64,000 nucleotides of DNA from Colletes latitarsis. Its lineage: Eukaryota > Arthropoda > Insecta > Hymenoptera > Colletidae. Numbering within the stretch: the first letter of the stretch is position 1; every line of letters starts with the position of its first letter. The notes under the pieces were generated by a model. It worked only from the letters and a program-made list of their open reading frames with translations, ran no database searches and was not told the origin of the DNA. The stretch lies in the NCBI RefSeq assembly GCF_051014445.1, contig NC_135137.1, positions 16,183,501-16,247,500 of the forward strand, read 5' to 3'. Below, piece after piece: positions 25,319 through 34,637 of the stretch. A program made the position numbers and the translations under genes.

Positions 25319-28300
25319 GCCAGATCCTGGGCTTTTTCTGGTATGGAGCACGTAGTAATGTGGGACCACACTGAAACAGTCGATTAAACCTGGTCACGAT
25401 CAATATTTTAGAGGATAACGCATGTTAGGTCTAGGTTAGGCCTTGGATTTGCCCCCATTAGACTCATACTTTCGCATTCAACACATACTTGTGGAACAGA
25501 ACCTGGGTTTTTTCTGGTTTGGATCACGCGGTAATGTGGGACCACACTGAAACAGTCGATTAAACCTGGTCTCGATCTATATTTTAGAGGATAACGCATG
25601 TAAGGTCTGGGTTAGGTCTGGGATTTGCCCTCTTCAGTCTCATACTTTCGCATTCTTCACATACTTCTTGAACAGATCCTCGGTTTTTTCCGGTTTGGAT
25701 CACATAGTAATGTGGCACCACCCAGAAACAGTCGATTAAACCAGGTTTCGGTCAATATTTTAGATGATAACGCATATTAGGTCTAGGTTAGGCCTGGCAT
25801 TTGCCCCCATCAGGCTCATACTTTCGCATTCTTCACATACTTGTCGAACAGATCCTGAGATTTTTCTGCTTTGGATCACGTAGTAATGAGGTACCACACT
25901 GATAGAGACGATTAAACCTGGGTCCGATCAATATTTTTGAGGATAACGCATGCTAGGTCTACGTTAGGTGTGGGATTTGCTCGCATCAGGCTCATACTTT
26001 CGCATATTTCTCATACTTGATGGCCAGATTCTGGGCTTTTTTTGGCTTGGATCACGTGGTAATGTGGTATCACACTGAAACAGTCCATTAGACCCGGTTT
26101 CGATCAATATTTTAGAGGATAACGCATGTTAGGTCTAGGTTAGGCCTTGGATTTGCCCCATCAGGCTCATACTTTCGCATTCTTCACATACTTGTTGAAC
26201 AGATTCTGGGTTTTTTCTGGTTTGGATTACGTAGTAATGTGGTACCGCACTGAAGCAGTCCATTAAACCTTGTTTCGATCAGTATTTTAGAGGATAACGC
26301 ATGTTAGGTATATGTTAGGTCTGGGATTTGCACTCATCAGGATCATACTTTCGCATATTTCTCATACTTGATGGCCAGATTCTGGGCTTTTTTTGGCTTG
26401 GATCACGTGGTAATGTGGTATCACACTGAAACAGTCCATTAGACCCGGTTTCGATCAATATTTTAGAGGATATCGCATGTTAGGTCTAGGTTAGGCCTTG
26501 GATTTGCCCCATCAGGCTCATACTTTCGCATTCTTCACATACTTGTTGAACAGATTCTGGGTTTTTTCTGGTTTGGATCACGTAGTAATGTGGTACCGCA
26601 CTGAAAGAGACCATTAAACTTGGTTTCGATCAATATTTTAGAGGTTAGCACATGTTAGGTCTAGGTTAGGCCTTGGATTTGCCCCCATTAGACTCATACT
26701 TTCGCATTCAACACATACTTGTGGAACAGAACCTGGGTTTTTGCTGGTTTGGATCACATAGTAATGTGGCACCACCCAGAAACAGTCGATTAAACCAGGT
26801 TTCGATCAATATTTTAGATGATAACACATGTTAGGTCTAGGTTAGCTCTGGGATTTGCTCTCATCAGGCTCATACTTTCGCATATTTCTCATTCTTGTTG
26901 GCCAGATCCTGGGCTTTCACTGGTTTGGATCACGTAGTAATGTGGTACCACACTCACACAGTCGATTAAACCTGGTTTCGATAAATATTTTAGAGGATAA
27001 CGCATGTTAGGTCTAGGTTAGGCCTTGGATTTGCCCCCATCAGACTCATACTTTCGAATTCTTCACATACTTGTTTGCCAGATCCTGGGCTTTTTTTGGT
27101 TTGTATCACGTAGTAATGTGGGACCACACTGAACCAGTCGATTAAACCTGGTCTCGATCAATATTTTAGAGGATAACGCATGTTAGGTCTAGGTTAGGCC
27201 TTGGATTTGCCCCCATTAGACTCATACTTTCGCATTCAACACATACTTGTGGAACAGAACCTGGGTTTTTTCTGGTTTGGATCACATAGTAATGTGGCAC
27301 CACCCAGAAACAGTCGATTAAACCAGGTTTCGATCAATATTTAAGATGATAACGCATATTAGGGCTAGGTTAGGCCTGGCATTTGCCCCCATCAGACTCA
27401 TGCCTTCGCATTCTTCACATACTTGTTGAACAGATTCTGGGTTTTTCAGGTTTGGATCACGTAGTAATGTGGTACCGCACTGAAACAGTCCATTAAACCT
27501 TGTTTCGATCAGTATTTTAGAGGATAACGCATGTTAGGTCTATGTTAGGTCTGGGATTTGCACTCATCAGGCTCATACTTTCGCATATTTCTCATACTTG
27601 ATGGCCAGATTCTGGACTTTTTTTGGCTTGGATCACGTAGTAAAGTGGTACCACACTGAAACAGTCGATTAAACCAGGTTTCGATCAATATTTTAGATGA
27701 TAACGCATATTAGGGCTAGGTTAGGCCTGGCATTTGCCCCCATCAGGCTCATACTTTCGCATTCTTCACATACTTGTCGAACAGATCCTGAGATTTTTCT
27801 GCTTTGGATCACGTAGTAATGAGGTACCACACTGATAGAGACGATTAAACCTGGGTCCGATCAATATTTTTGAGGATAACGCATGCTAGGTCTACGTTAG
27901 GTGTGGGATTTGCTCGCATCAGGCTCATACTTTCGCATATTTCTCATACTTGATGGCCAGATTCTGGGCTTTTTTTGGCTTGGATCACGTAGTAATGTGG
28001 TATCACACTGAAACAGTCCATTAGACCTGGTTTCGATCAATATTTTAGAGGATAACGCATGTTAGGTCTAGGTTAGGCCTTGGATTTGCCCCACCAGGCT
28101 CATACTTTCGCATTCTTCACATACTTGTTTGCCAGATCCTGGCCTTTTTTTGGTTTGGATAACGTAGTAATGTGGGACCACACTGAACCAGTCGATTAAA
28201 CCTGGTCTCGATCAATATTTTAGAGGATAACGCATGTTAAGTCTAGGTTAGGCCTTGGATTTGACCCCATTAGACTCATACTTTCGCATTCAACACATAC

Positions 28301-29547
28301 TTGTGGAACAGAACCTGGGTTTTTTCTGGTTTGGATCACGTGGTAATATGGGACCACACTGAAACAGTCGACTAAACCTGGTCTCGATCAATATTTTAGA
28401 GGATAACGCATGTTAGGTCTGGATTAGGTCTGGGATTTGCCCTCATCTGTCTCATACATCCGCATTCTTCACATACTTCGTAAAGAGATCCTGGGTTTTT
28501 TCTGGTTTGCATCATATAGTAGTGTGGTATCACACTGAAGCAGTCGCTTAAACATGGTTTTGATCAATATTATAGAGGATAACTCATGTTAGGTCTGAGT
28601 TGGGTCTAGGATTTGCCCTCACCAGGCTCATTCTTTCGCATATTTCTCGTACTTGTTGGCCAGATCCTGGGCTCTTTCTGGTTTGGATCACATGATAATG
28701 TGGTACCACACTGAAAGAGACCATTAAACTTGGTTTCGATCAATATTTTAGAGGTTAACACATGTTAGGTCTAGGTTAGGTCTGGGATTTGCACTCATCA
28801 GGCTCATACTTTCGCATATTTCTCATACTTCATGGCCAGATTCTGGGCTTTTTTTGGCTTGGATCACGTAGTAATGTGGTACCACACTGAAACAGTCGAC
28901 TAAACCTGGTCTCGATCAATATTTTAGAGGATAGCGCATGTTAGGTCTAGGTTAGGCCTTGGATTTGCCCCCATCAGACTCATACTTTCGAATTCTTCAC
29001 ATACTTGTTGATCAGATCCTGGGTTATTTCTGGTTTGGATCACGTAGTAATGTGGTACCACACTCAAACAGTCGATTAAACCTGGTTTCGATAAATGTTT
29101 TAAAGGATAACGCATGTTAGGTCTAGGTTAGCTCTGGGATTTGCTCTCATCAGGCTCATACTTTCGCATATTTCTTATACTTGATGGTCAGATTCTGGTC
29201 TTTTTTTGGTATGGATCACGTAGTAATGTGGTACCACACAGAAACAGTCTATGAAACCTGGTTTCGATGAATATTTTAGAGGATAACGCATGTTAGGTCT
29301 AGGTGAGGTCTTGGATTTACCCCCATCAGACTCATACTGTCGAATTCTTCACATACTTGTTGAACAGATCCTGGGTTTTTTCTGGTTTGGAACACGTAGT
29401 AATGTTGTACAACACTCACACAGTCTATGAAACCTGGTTTCGATGAATATTTTAGAGGATAACGCATGTTAGGCCTAGGTGAGGTCTTGGATTTACCCCC
29501 ATCAGACTCATACTTTCGCATTCTTCACATACTTGTGGAACAGAACC
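25319..29547. repeat. Mosaic satellite between the 38-mer and the retrotransposon
   Basis: Only 176-bp monomers, no gene. About 25330-26350 matches 9843-10870. About 27700-28330 matches the order near 14460-14900. About 28380-29120 repeats the TCATACATCCGC, GAGTTGGGTCTAGG and GATCAGATCCTGGG types of the 11-mer. The last monomers before the junction (29180-29460) are the GATGGTCAGATTCTGG and TGTTGTACAACAC types. The final monomer stops at the target site CTTGTGGAACAGAACC. Confidence 0.8.
29535..29547. repeat. Target-site duplication, left copy
   Basis: GTGGAACAGAACC immediately precedes the T-run that represents the poly(A) tail. The same 13 bp recur at the other end of the element. A 14th base, T, may belong to either the duplication or the tail. 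Confidence 0.93.
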
Positions 29548-29575
29548 TTTTTTTTTTTTTCTTTTTTTTTTTTTT
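29548..29575 (-). other. Poly(A) tail of the retrotransposon
   Basis: On the plus strand this is 13 T, one C, then 14 T, directly joined to the left target-site duplication. On the element strand it is a 28-nt A tract with one G. It marks the 3' end and the start of target-primed reverse transcription. Confidence 0.93.
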
Positions 29576-30091
29576 GTCGTGGGGAAAATCTTCGAAAGAC
29601 TCCCTCCCACCTCCTTGGGGAGAGGTGGGAGGGGTGTGTGGGATTCCCCGCGCCCGTACAACGACAGGCGCGGGACCTACCCACTAAAAACCCCACGGTG
29701 ACCCTTCGGCACGCTTTGGGAGGATACCGGGAATCGCTCGAAGCATTCTTCCGGTATCCTCCCCGTGCCCGCGCTTTCGCGCCCATCCCCTGGGGGGACA
29801 ATCGGTCCCCCCAGTAGACACCCTGCCTCATAGCGGCGGGACGGGGCCACTCCATCCCGCCGCTATCCGTCCCGGGGCCGCGTTTAGTGGCGGCTGCGAG
29901 CCCCAACTCGCAACCGCCCGCGACTCCGTTTCCACCCCTCGGCGGCCGGGCGTTCATGGCCGCACCAGACCGCCGAGGGTGCCTCCCCTTGCGTCGGACC
30001 GGTAGGGGGAGGCACTCCTACCCCCAACCGGTCCGACCCGGCGCCGCCTGACGGGAGGAGGGTCCCCTCAGGACCCCCCTCCCAGCCTAGG
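29576..30091 (-). other. 3' UTR of the retrotransposon with a chain of hairpins
   Basis: This GC-rich non-coding stretch lies between the ORF stop and the poly(A) tail. It holds at least eight inverted repeats in a row. Perfect arms: 29602-29613 with 29622-29633 (12 bp, loop 8); 29647-29654 with 29667-29674 (8 bp, loop 12); 29718-29730 with 29751-29763 (13 bp, loop 20, which can fold further); 29790-29799 with 29805-29814 (10 bp, loop 5); 29830-29841 with 29855-29866 (12 bp, loop 13). Arms with one mismatch: 29889-29900 with 29907-29918; 29993-30009 with 30021-30037; 30053-30065 with 30071-30083. In other non-LTR elements, structured 3' UTRs help the reverse transcriptase recognise its RNA; that role here is inferred. 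Confidence 0.8.
29718..29763 (-). other. Long hairpin in the retrotransposon 3' UTR
   Basis: Perfect 13-bp arms GGGAGGATACCGG and CCGGTATCCTCCC surround a 20-nt loop. The loop itself can extend the stem through GAAT/ATTC and GCT/AGC around CGA. It is the longest fold in the UTR, sits centrally, and is the best candidate for a specific RNA recognition element. Confidence 0.75.
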
Positions 30092-33000
30092 TCATCCGCC
30101 ACGCCGAGGCGGCCGCCCGCGACGCCTCGCGACCGGGCGACGACCTCGGGCCACCGCACGAGCGCAAGCTTCAGCGCGCCGCTGAAGCTCGCGCTCCCTC
30201 CCCGCGGCCTCCTTCTGCAACATTACGTTCTCGCAGAAGGAGGCCACGGCCCTCCACTTCTCCTCGCTGCCGAGCATGGCGCGCACCACGCCCGGCAGCG
30301 AGACATCCCGCCCGACGACGCCGACCAGGACACGGCGCTCCCCCTCCCACGCGGGGCATACCTCCAGGGTATGATCCGCCGTGTCCTGCTCAGCGTCGCA
30401 GTGGCAGCAACGCGCCGTCGGCTCCTTCCCTATCCGGCACAGGTATCTTCCGAAGCTGCCATGCCCGGAAAATACCTGTGCCATCCGGTAGGTGAGGCTG
30501 CCATGGCCTCTGTCCAGCCACTCCTTCAGGAGTGGCCGAACCGCCCCGACAGTCCGGTGCCCCGCGGTTGGCAGAGCCAGCCGCTCCTGCCACGCGAGCA
30601 ACACGGACTGCCGGGCCTGGCGCTTCAAATCGCCCCAAGCAGGTTCCTGCCCGCCCGGGACCGCCCCCAACCCCGCGCGACGGTCGACGCGGTGCCGGTA
30701 CATCACCGCGTGTGACCGCGCGAGCAGGTCCATGGGCGGCATCCCCGCTAGAACCGTCGCCGCCTCATGTGACATGGTCCGATACCCGCGGACGACCCTG
30801 AGCGCCATGCGCCTCTGCACCCGACGCAGCATAGTCATGCTGCGCCGGGAGGCAGCCAGGTCGTCCGCCCAGACGGGGGCCCCGTATAGGGCCACCGACT
30901 GGACCATTGCCACATAGAGGCGACGAATTCGGCCCGCCGGGCCCCCCAGGTTGGGCAGGATCCGGCCCAGAGCCGCAACCATCCTTTCCAGCCGGGGGAC
31001 CAGGCAGCGGAAATGCTCCTCGAAACGCCAGTGGCTATCGAGGATCAGCCCTAGATACCTGATCTGGGGCTTCACCTCGATGTCAGCCCCACCCACCCGG
31101 ATCAGAGGGGGTGGCGGATCCTGCCGAGGTGAATGAAACGCAATCACCTCGGTCTTATGGACCGCCACCGTCATCCCCATCCCCCTGATCCGGTCGACGA
31201 CGCGTTGCGACCCCTCCTCCGCGCGACGCATGGCCCTCCCCCAGTGCGCCCCGACGGCCAGCAGCAGTGTGTCATCCGCATAACACACCGTGCTGACGCC
31301 GTCGGGGAGGCCGGCCCGCAACACCGAGTCGTACGCGATGTTCCACAGGAGTGGCCCGAGGACCGACCCCTGCGGAACACCGCAGTACACCTCCCTCCGC
31401 ATATCACCATCCCGGCCCGGATACTCGATCCACCTGCCGCGGAGATAATCCCCGACGACCGCCCTGAGACAAGGGGGGACCCGATGATATTCGAGTCCCC
31501 TCCTTATCTCTTCCCAGGGGAGGGTGTTAAAGGCATTGGCAATATCCAAGGATATTGCCAATGCCACCCCTCCCCGGGAGACGGCCGCCTCCGAGAGGGC
31601 CCTCACACGACCTATCGCGTCGATAGTCGATCGGCCCCCCCGGAAACCGAACTGGCAGTCGGCCAGACCGGGATCACCCCGCGACAGGTGCTCGACGAGG
31701 CGGGCAGCAATCACCCGCTCGAAGAGCTTGCCCACCTCGTCGAGGAGACAAATGGGCCGGTATGCGGAGGGAGACTCCGCGGGCCGACCCTCCTTCCGGA
31801 GGAGGACCATCCTCGCCACCTTCCAACTGGGGGGGAATCGCCCGTCCCTCAGGCAGCGGTCGAACAACCGCCTGAGGTCGGCCCCAAGGACGCCCTGGGT
31901 CAAGACCCAAACCCGGCCGGGCACACCATCCGGACCCGGGGCCGTGTTACGAACCCCGAGCCGTCTGATGGCCGCTGCCAGCTCCTCCTGCGTGACCCCC
32001 AGCTCGGCCGTCCACTCCACTGGGACAGCCGCCGCCGCCGGAGGACGCGGTCCCCTCTCCCCAATTGGGAAGAGTGTATTGACCACGTCCTCCAGCAGCC
32101 GGGGGTCAAGACCCTCGGTGACGGGGGGCGCCCACGGGCGGAGCTTATTCAGCACCACCTTATATGGGCGCCCCCATGGATCGTCATCAAGGGTCTGGAG
32201 GAGCTCCTTCCATGCCTGGGTCTTGGCCCGTTTGATGGCGACCTGCAGAGCAACCCGCGCCACGCGGCATGCTCCATACAGGTCATCAGCTGCCCTCGCT
32301 CGCGCCACGCCGTCGCCTGTACGTTGACGACGGCGCGCGCGGGTGTACTGGCGTCGGGCGCGGACAGTCGCGACTCGCAACTCCGCGATCGCGTCCGACC
32401 ACCAGTACACCGCCCGGCGAGGAGAAGCCCGCCCGACCCGAGGCATCGCCGCGTCGCAAATACCCGCGACCAATGCCCCGAGCCGGGCGACCTCCTCCTC
32501 TATGCTCGGCAACTCGGCCGCTCCCTGCGGCCAAGTTGCAGCGAGGGCAGCTGCCATCAGGGCGTCCTTGTCCAGGCGCCGAAGCGCCCAGCGGCGTGGT
32601 GGGGCGCCACGCACGCGGCCGTGTCGGGATGCACTCGCGGCGGCAGAGACCTCCATCCGGATGTACCGGTGATCGGAGAGTGTCTCTGCCCCCGCGACCA
32701 CGTGCCAACCCGACACCATGCGCACGGCGTTGGGGGTCGCGAATCCAACATCCACGATGGACCCCCCATATCGCCGCACGCATGTGTGCTCCGACCCCCG
32801 GTTCAATACCCGGAGGTCGAGCCCCGCCGCCCAATCGCCCAGGATCCCGCCGCGAACGGTGGTCCTGGGGGATCCCCAAGCCACCGACTTGGCATTAAAA
32901 TCCCCCAGGACCAGCACCGGCCGGGCCGCGTAGCGCTGCACGCATGCCGCGACCTCGGCCAAGTACAGCTCGAACGCAGCGTGACCGCTACGGGGCGAAA

Positions 33001-33274
33001 TGTAGCACCCCACCACAGCGACTCCCCCCCAGTCCACGGCGACGAATCCCCGACCGCGCTCCAACAAGGAGAACGGTGGGGACCCGTCGCCCCCTCCCCA
33101 TACCGTCGCCACCAAGCCGTCCGCGTCGCCCACCCAATGAGGGTGATCAGGGACGCGGTACGGCTCGGCGGCGACCGCCAGGCCAACCCCCCACTCCGCG
33201 AGGACTTGGGACATCAAGTCCTGTGCCGCGCGGCAGTGGTTGAGGTTGGCCTGGAGGAGGAGGCGGGGCGGCAT
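30092..33274 (-). CDS. Retrotransposon ORF2: endonuclease / reverse transcriptase
   Basis: Intact 1,060-residue protein ending in TGA, without frameshift or internal stop. Residues 1-205 form an apurinic-type endonuclease: QANLN at 8-12, Glu37 in AAEPY, GDFNAK at 124-129 with Asp125 and Asn127, Asp175 in VDVGFAT, and SDH at 200-202. It should nick the target DNA. Residues about 430-750 form the reverse transcriptase: NTAPGPDG at 443-450, YRPICLL near 505, FGFRGGRST at 542-550, motif A SLDIANAF with Asp577, motif B GVPQGS at 632-637, motif C YADD at 665-668, motif D Lys707, and YLGLILD near 740. A C-terminal CCHC motif uses Cys956, Cys959, His968 and Cys973. The C-terminus (about 1025-1060) is rich in Arg. 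There is no RNase H domain. ATG at 33274 is chosen because an in-frame TAA lies two codons upstream and QANLN follows at once, as in R1-clade ORF2 proteins. All catalytic residues are present, so the enzyme may be active. Confidence 0.95.
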   Translation of the reverse strand: MPPRLLLQANLNHCRAAQDLMSQVLAEWGVGLAVAAEPYRVPDHPHWVGDADGLVATVWGGGDGSPPFSLLERGRGFVAVDWGGVAVVGCYISPRSGHAAFELYLAEVAACVQRYAARPVLVLGDFNAKSVAWGSPRTTVRGGILGDWAAGLDLRVLNRGSEHTCVRRYGGSIVDVGFATPNAVRMVSGWHVVAGAETLSDHRYIRMEVSAAASASRHGRVRGAPPRRWALRRLDKDALMAAALAATWPQGAAELPSIEEEVARLGALVAGICDAAMPRVGRASPRRAVYWWSDAIAELRVATVRARRQYTRARRRQRTGDGVARARAADDLYGACRVARVALQVAIKRAKTQAWKELLQTLDDDPWGRPYKVVLNKLRPWAPPVTEGLDPRLLEDVVNTLFPIGERGPRPPAAAAVPVEWTAELGVTQEELAAAIRRLGVRNTAPGPDGVPGRVWVLTQGVLGADLRRLFDRCLRDGRFPPSWKVARMVLLRKEGRPAESPSAYRPICLLDEVGKLFERVIAARLVEHLSRGDPGLADCQFGFRGGRSTIDAIGRVRALSEAAVSRGGVALAISLDIANAFNTLPWEEIRRGLEYHRVPPCLRAVVGDYLRGRWIEYPGRDGDMRREVYCGVPQGSVLGPLLWNIAYDSVLRAGLPDGVSTVCYADDTLLLAVGAHWGRAMRRAEEGSQRVVDRIRGMGMTVAVHKTEVIAFHSPRQDPPPPLIRVGGADIEVKPQIRYLGLILDSHWRFEEHFRCLVPRLERMVAALGRILPNLGGPAGRIRRLYVAMVQSVALYGAPVWADDLAASRRSMTMLRRVQRRMALRVVRGYRTMSHEAATVLAGMPPMDLLARSHAVMYRHRVDRRAGLGAVPGGQEPAWGDLKRQARQSVLLAWQERLALPTAGHRTVGAVRPLLKEWLDRGHGSLTYRMAQVFSGHGSFGRYLCRIGKEPTARCCHCDAEQDTADHTLEVCPAWEGERRVLVGVVGRDVSLPGVVRAMLGSEEKWRAVASFCENVMLQKEAAGRERELQRRAEACARAVARGRRPVARRRGRPPRRGG

Positions 33275-33277
33275 TAA

Positions 33278-33301
33278 TTAATGGCTGCGCCAGCCTCCTC
33301 C
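33278..33301 (-). pseudogene. Possible last codons of a truncated ORF1
   Basis: The short leader before ORF2 reads, in the ORF2 frame, GGGWRSH followed by TAA (stop at 33280-33278) and then TTA ATG. In the next frame it reads EEAGAAIN followed by a TAA that overlaps the ORF2 ATG as TAATG, an arrangement common at ORF1/ORF2 junctions. Either could be the tail of the lost ORF1. The stretch is too short to prove this. Confidence 0.35.
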
Positions 33302-33302
33302 C

Positions 33303-33315
33303 GTGGAACAGAACC
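33303..33315. repeat. Target-site duplication, right copy
   Basis: GTGGAACAGAACC, identical to the left copy at 29535-29547, after which the monomer resumes with TGGGTTTTTTCTGG. Removing the element and one copy restores a normal monomer like those at 33832-33844 and 41578-41590, which are uninterrupted examples of the same site. Confidence 0.93.
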
Positions 33316-34461
33316 TGGGTTTTTTCTGGTTTGGAGCACATGGTAATGTGGGACCACACTGAAACAGTCGATTAAACCTGGTCTCGATCTATATTTTAGA
33401 GGATAACGCATGTAAGGTCTGGGTTAGGTCTGGGATTTGCCCTCCTCAGTCTGAATCTTTCGCATTCCTCACATACTTCTTGAACAGATCCCCGGTTTTT
33501 TCTGGTTTGGATCGCATAGTAATGTGGCACCACCCAGAAACAGTCGATTAAACCAGGTTTCGATCAATATTTTAGAGGATAACGCATGTTAGGTCTAGGT
33601 GAGGCCTTGGATTTTTCCCCCATCAGACTCATACTTTCGAATTCTTCACATACTTGTTGAACAGATCCTGGGTTTTTTCTGGTTTGGATCACGTAGTAAT
33701 GTGGTACCACACTCACACAGTCGATTAAACCTGGTTTCGATACATATTTTAGAGGATAACGCATGTTAGGTCTAGGTTAGGCCTTGGATTTGCCCCCATC
33801 AGACTCATACTTTCGCATTCTTCACATACTTGTGGAACAGAACCTGGGTTTTTTCTGGTTTGGAGCACATGGTAATGTGGGACCACACTGAAACAATCGA
33901 TTAAACCTGGTCTCGATCTATATTTTAGAGGATAACGCATGTAAGGTCTGGGTTAGGTCTGGGATTTGCCCTCCTCAGTCTCAATCTTTCGCATTCCTCA
34001 CATACTTCTTGAACAGATCCTCGGTTTTTTCTGGTTTGGATCGCATAGTAATGTGGCACCACCCAGAAACAGTCGATTAAACCAGGTTTCGATCAATATT
34101 TTAGATGATAACGCATATAAGGGCTAGGTTAGGCCTGGCATTTGCCCCCATCAGACTCAACCTTTTGCATTCTTCACATACTTGTCGAACAGATCCTGAG
34201 ATTTTTCTGCTTTCGATCACGTAGTAATGAGGTACCACACTGATAGAGACGATTAAACCTGGGTCCGATCAATATTTTTGAGGATAACGCATGCTAGGTC
34301 TACGTTAGGTGCGGGATTTACTCGCATCAGGCTCATACTTTCGCATATTTCTCATACACGATGGCCAGATTCTGGGCTTTTTTTGGCTTGGATCACGTAG
34401 TAATGTGGTATCACACTGAAACAGTCCATTAGACCTGGTTTCGATCAATATTTTAGAGGAT

Positions 34462-34637
34462 AACGCATGTTAGGTCTAGGTTAGGCCTTGGATTTGCCCC
34501 ATCAGGCTCATACTTTCGCATTCTTCACATACTTGTTTGCCAGATCCTGGCCTTTTTTTGGTTTGGATAACGTAGTAATGTGGGACCACACTGAACCAGT
34601 CGATTAAACCTGGTCTCGATCAATATTTTAGAGGATA
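34462..34637. repeat. Monomer present in copy 1 of repeat B, missing in copy 2
   Basis: A single monomer of the TTTGCCAGATCCTGGCC / GGATAACG type. In copy 2 the sequence near 42210 passes straight from the preceding monomer into the one that follows here, so one 175-bp monomer was gained or lost in register. Confidence 0.75.

Larger units (their letters stand above)
1..29547. repeat. Satellite array, domain A (176-bp monomer)
   Basis: Head-to-tail tandem array of a monomer of about 176 bp, all in one orientation. The landmark GATAACGCATG recurs at 81, 257, 433 (as GATAACGCAT) and 610, and continues to the retrotransposon junction. Each monomer has, in order: a T-run followed by CTGGTTTGGATCACGTAGTA, a near-palindrome around GGTACC, the block CAGTCGATTAAACCTGG, an AT-rich block ATCAATATTTTAGAGG, GATAACGCATG, two TTAGG motifs (TTAGGTCTAGGTTAGG), ATTTGCCCCCATCAG, and a TTCGCATTCTTCACATACTT block. 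Several monomer subtypes alternate, differing for example in GTGGAACAGAACC, GATGGCCAGATTC or GTTGACCAGATCC at the same place. No functional gene is visible. The role is unknown; a centromeric, pericentromeric or subtelomeric satellite is inferred only from its size and organisation. Confidence 0.95.
29548..33302 (-). mobile_element. Non-LTR retrotransposon, R1-clade type, ORF1 lacking
   Basis: This 3,755-bp GC-rich insertion interrupts the AT-richer satellite. Read on the minus strand it has a very short 5' leader, one long ORF with endonuclease and reverse transcriptase, a GC-rich 3' UTR of about 516 bp and a poly(A) tail. It is flanked by perfect 13-bp duplications of a satellite monomer. 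There are no LTRs or terminal inverted repeats. The order of domains, the terminal CCHC motif, the lack of an RNase H domain and the duplication length fit the R1 clade; this clade call is from family knowledge, not a search. Full R1-clade elements normally carry an ORF1 upstream. Here only about 28 bp precede the ORF2 start, so the copy is probably 5'-truncated. A perfect duplication and an uninterrupted ORF suggest a recent insertion. Confidence 0.95.

Noticed and set aside
1..29547. CENP-B box in the monomer
   Set aside because: I looked for TTCG followed at the right spacing by A and CGGG. TTCGATCAATATTTT and TTCGCATATTTC match only the first part, so no box is supported.
29576..30091. 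Rho-independent terminators or tRNA genes among the 3' UTR hairpins
   Set aside because: The stems lack the cloverleaf order and the anticodon and T-arm motifs of a tRNA, and the context is a eukaryotic retrotransposon, so bacterial terminators are not expected.
29508..30159. Several ORFs of 70 to 150 residues in the 3' UTR region on both strands
   Set aside because: They overlap the poly(A) tract and hairpins, have low-complexity translations and no recognisable motifs.
31133..33277. 714-residue plus-strand ORF opposite the retrotransposon ORF2
   Set aside because: It is antisense to a clearly conserved polyprotein in GC-rich DNA, where stops are scarce. Its translation is rich in Pro, Arg and His with no recognisable domain.
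29548..33302. LTR retrotransposon, DNA transposon or bacterial group II intron
   Set aside because: There are no long terminal repeats, terminal inverted repeats, integrase or transposase. The poly(A) tail, target duplication and apurinic-type endonuclease fix it as a non-LTR element.
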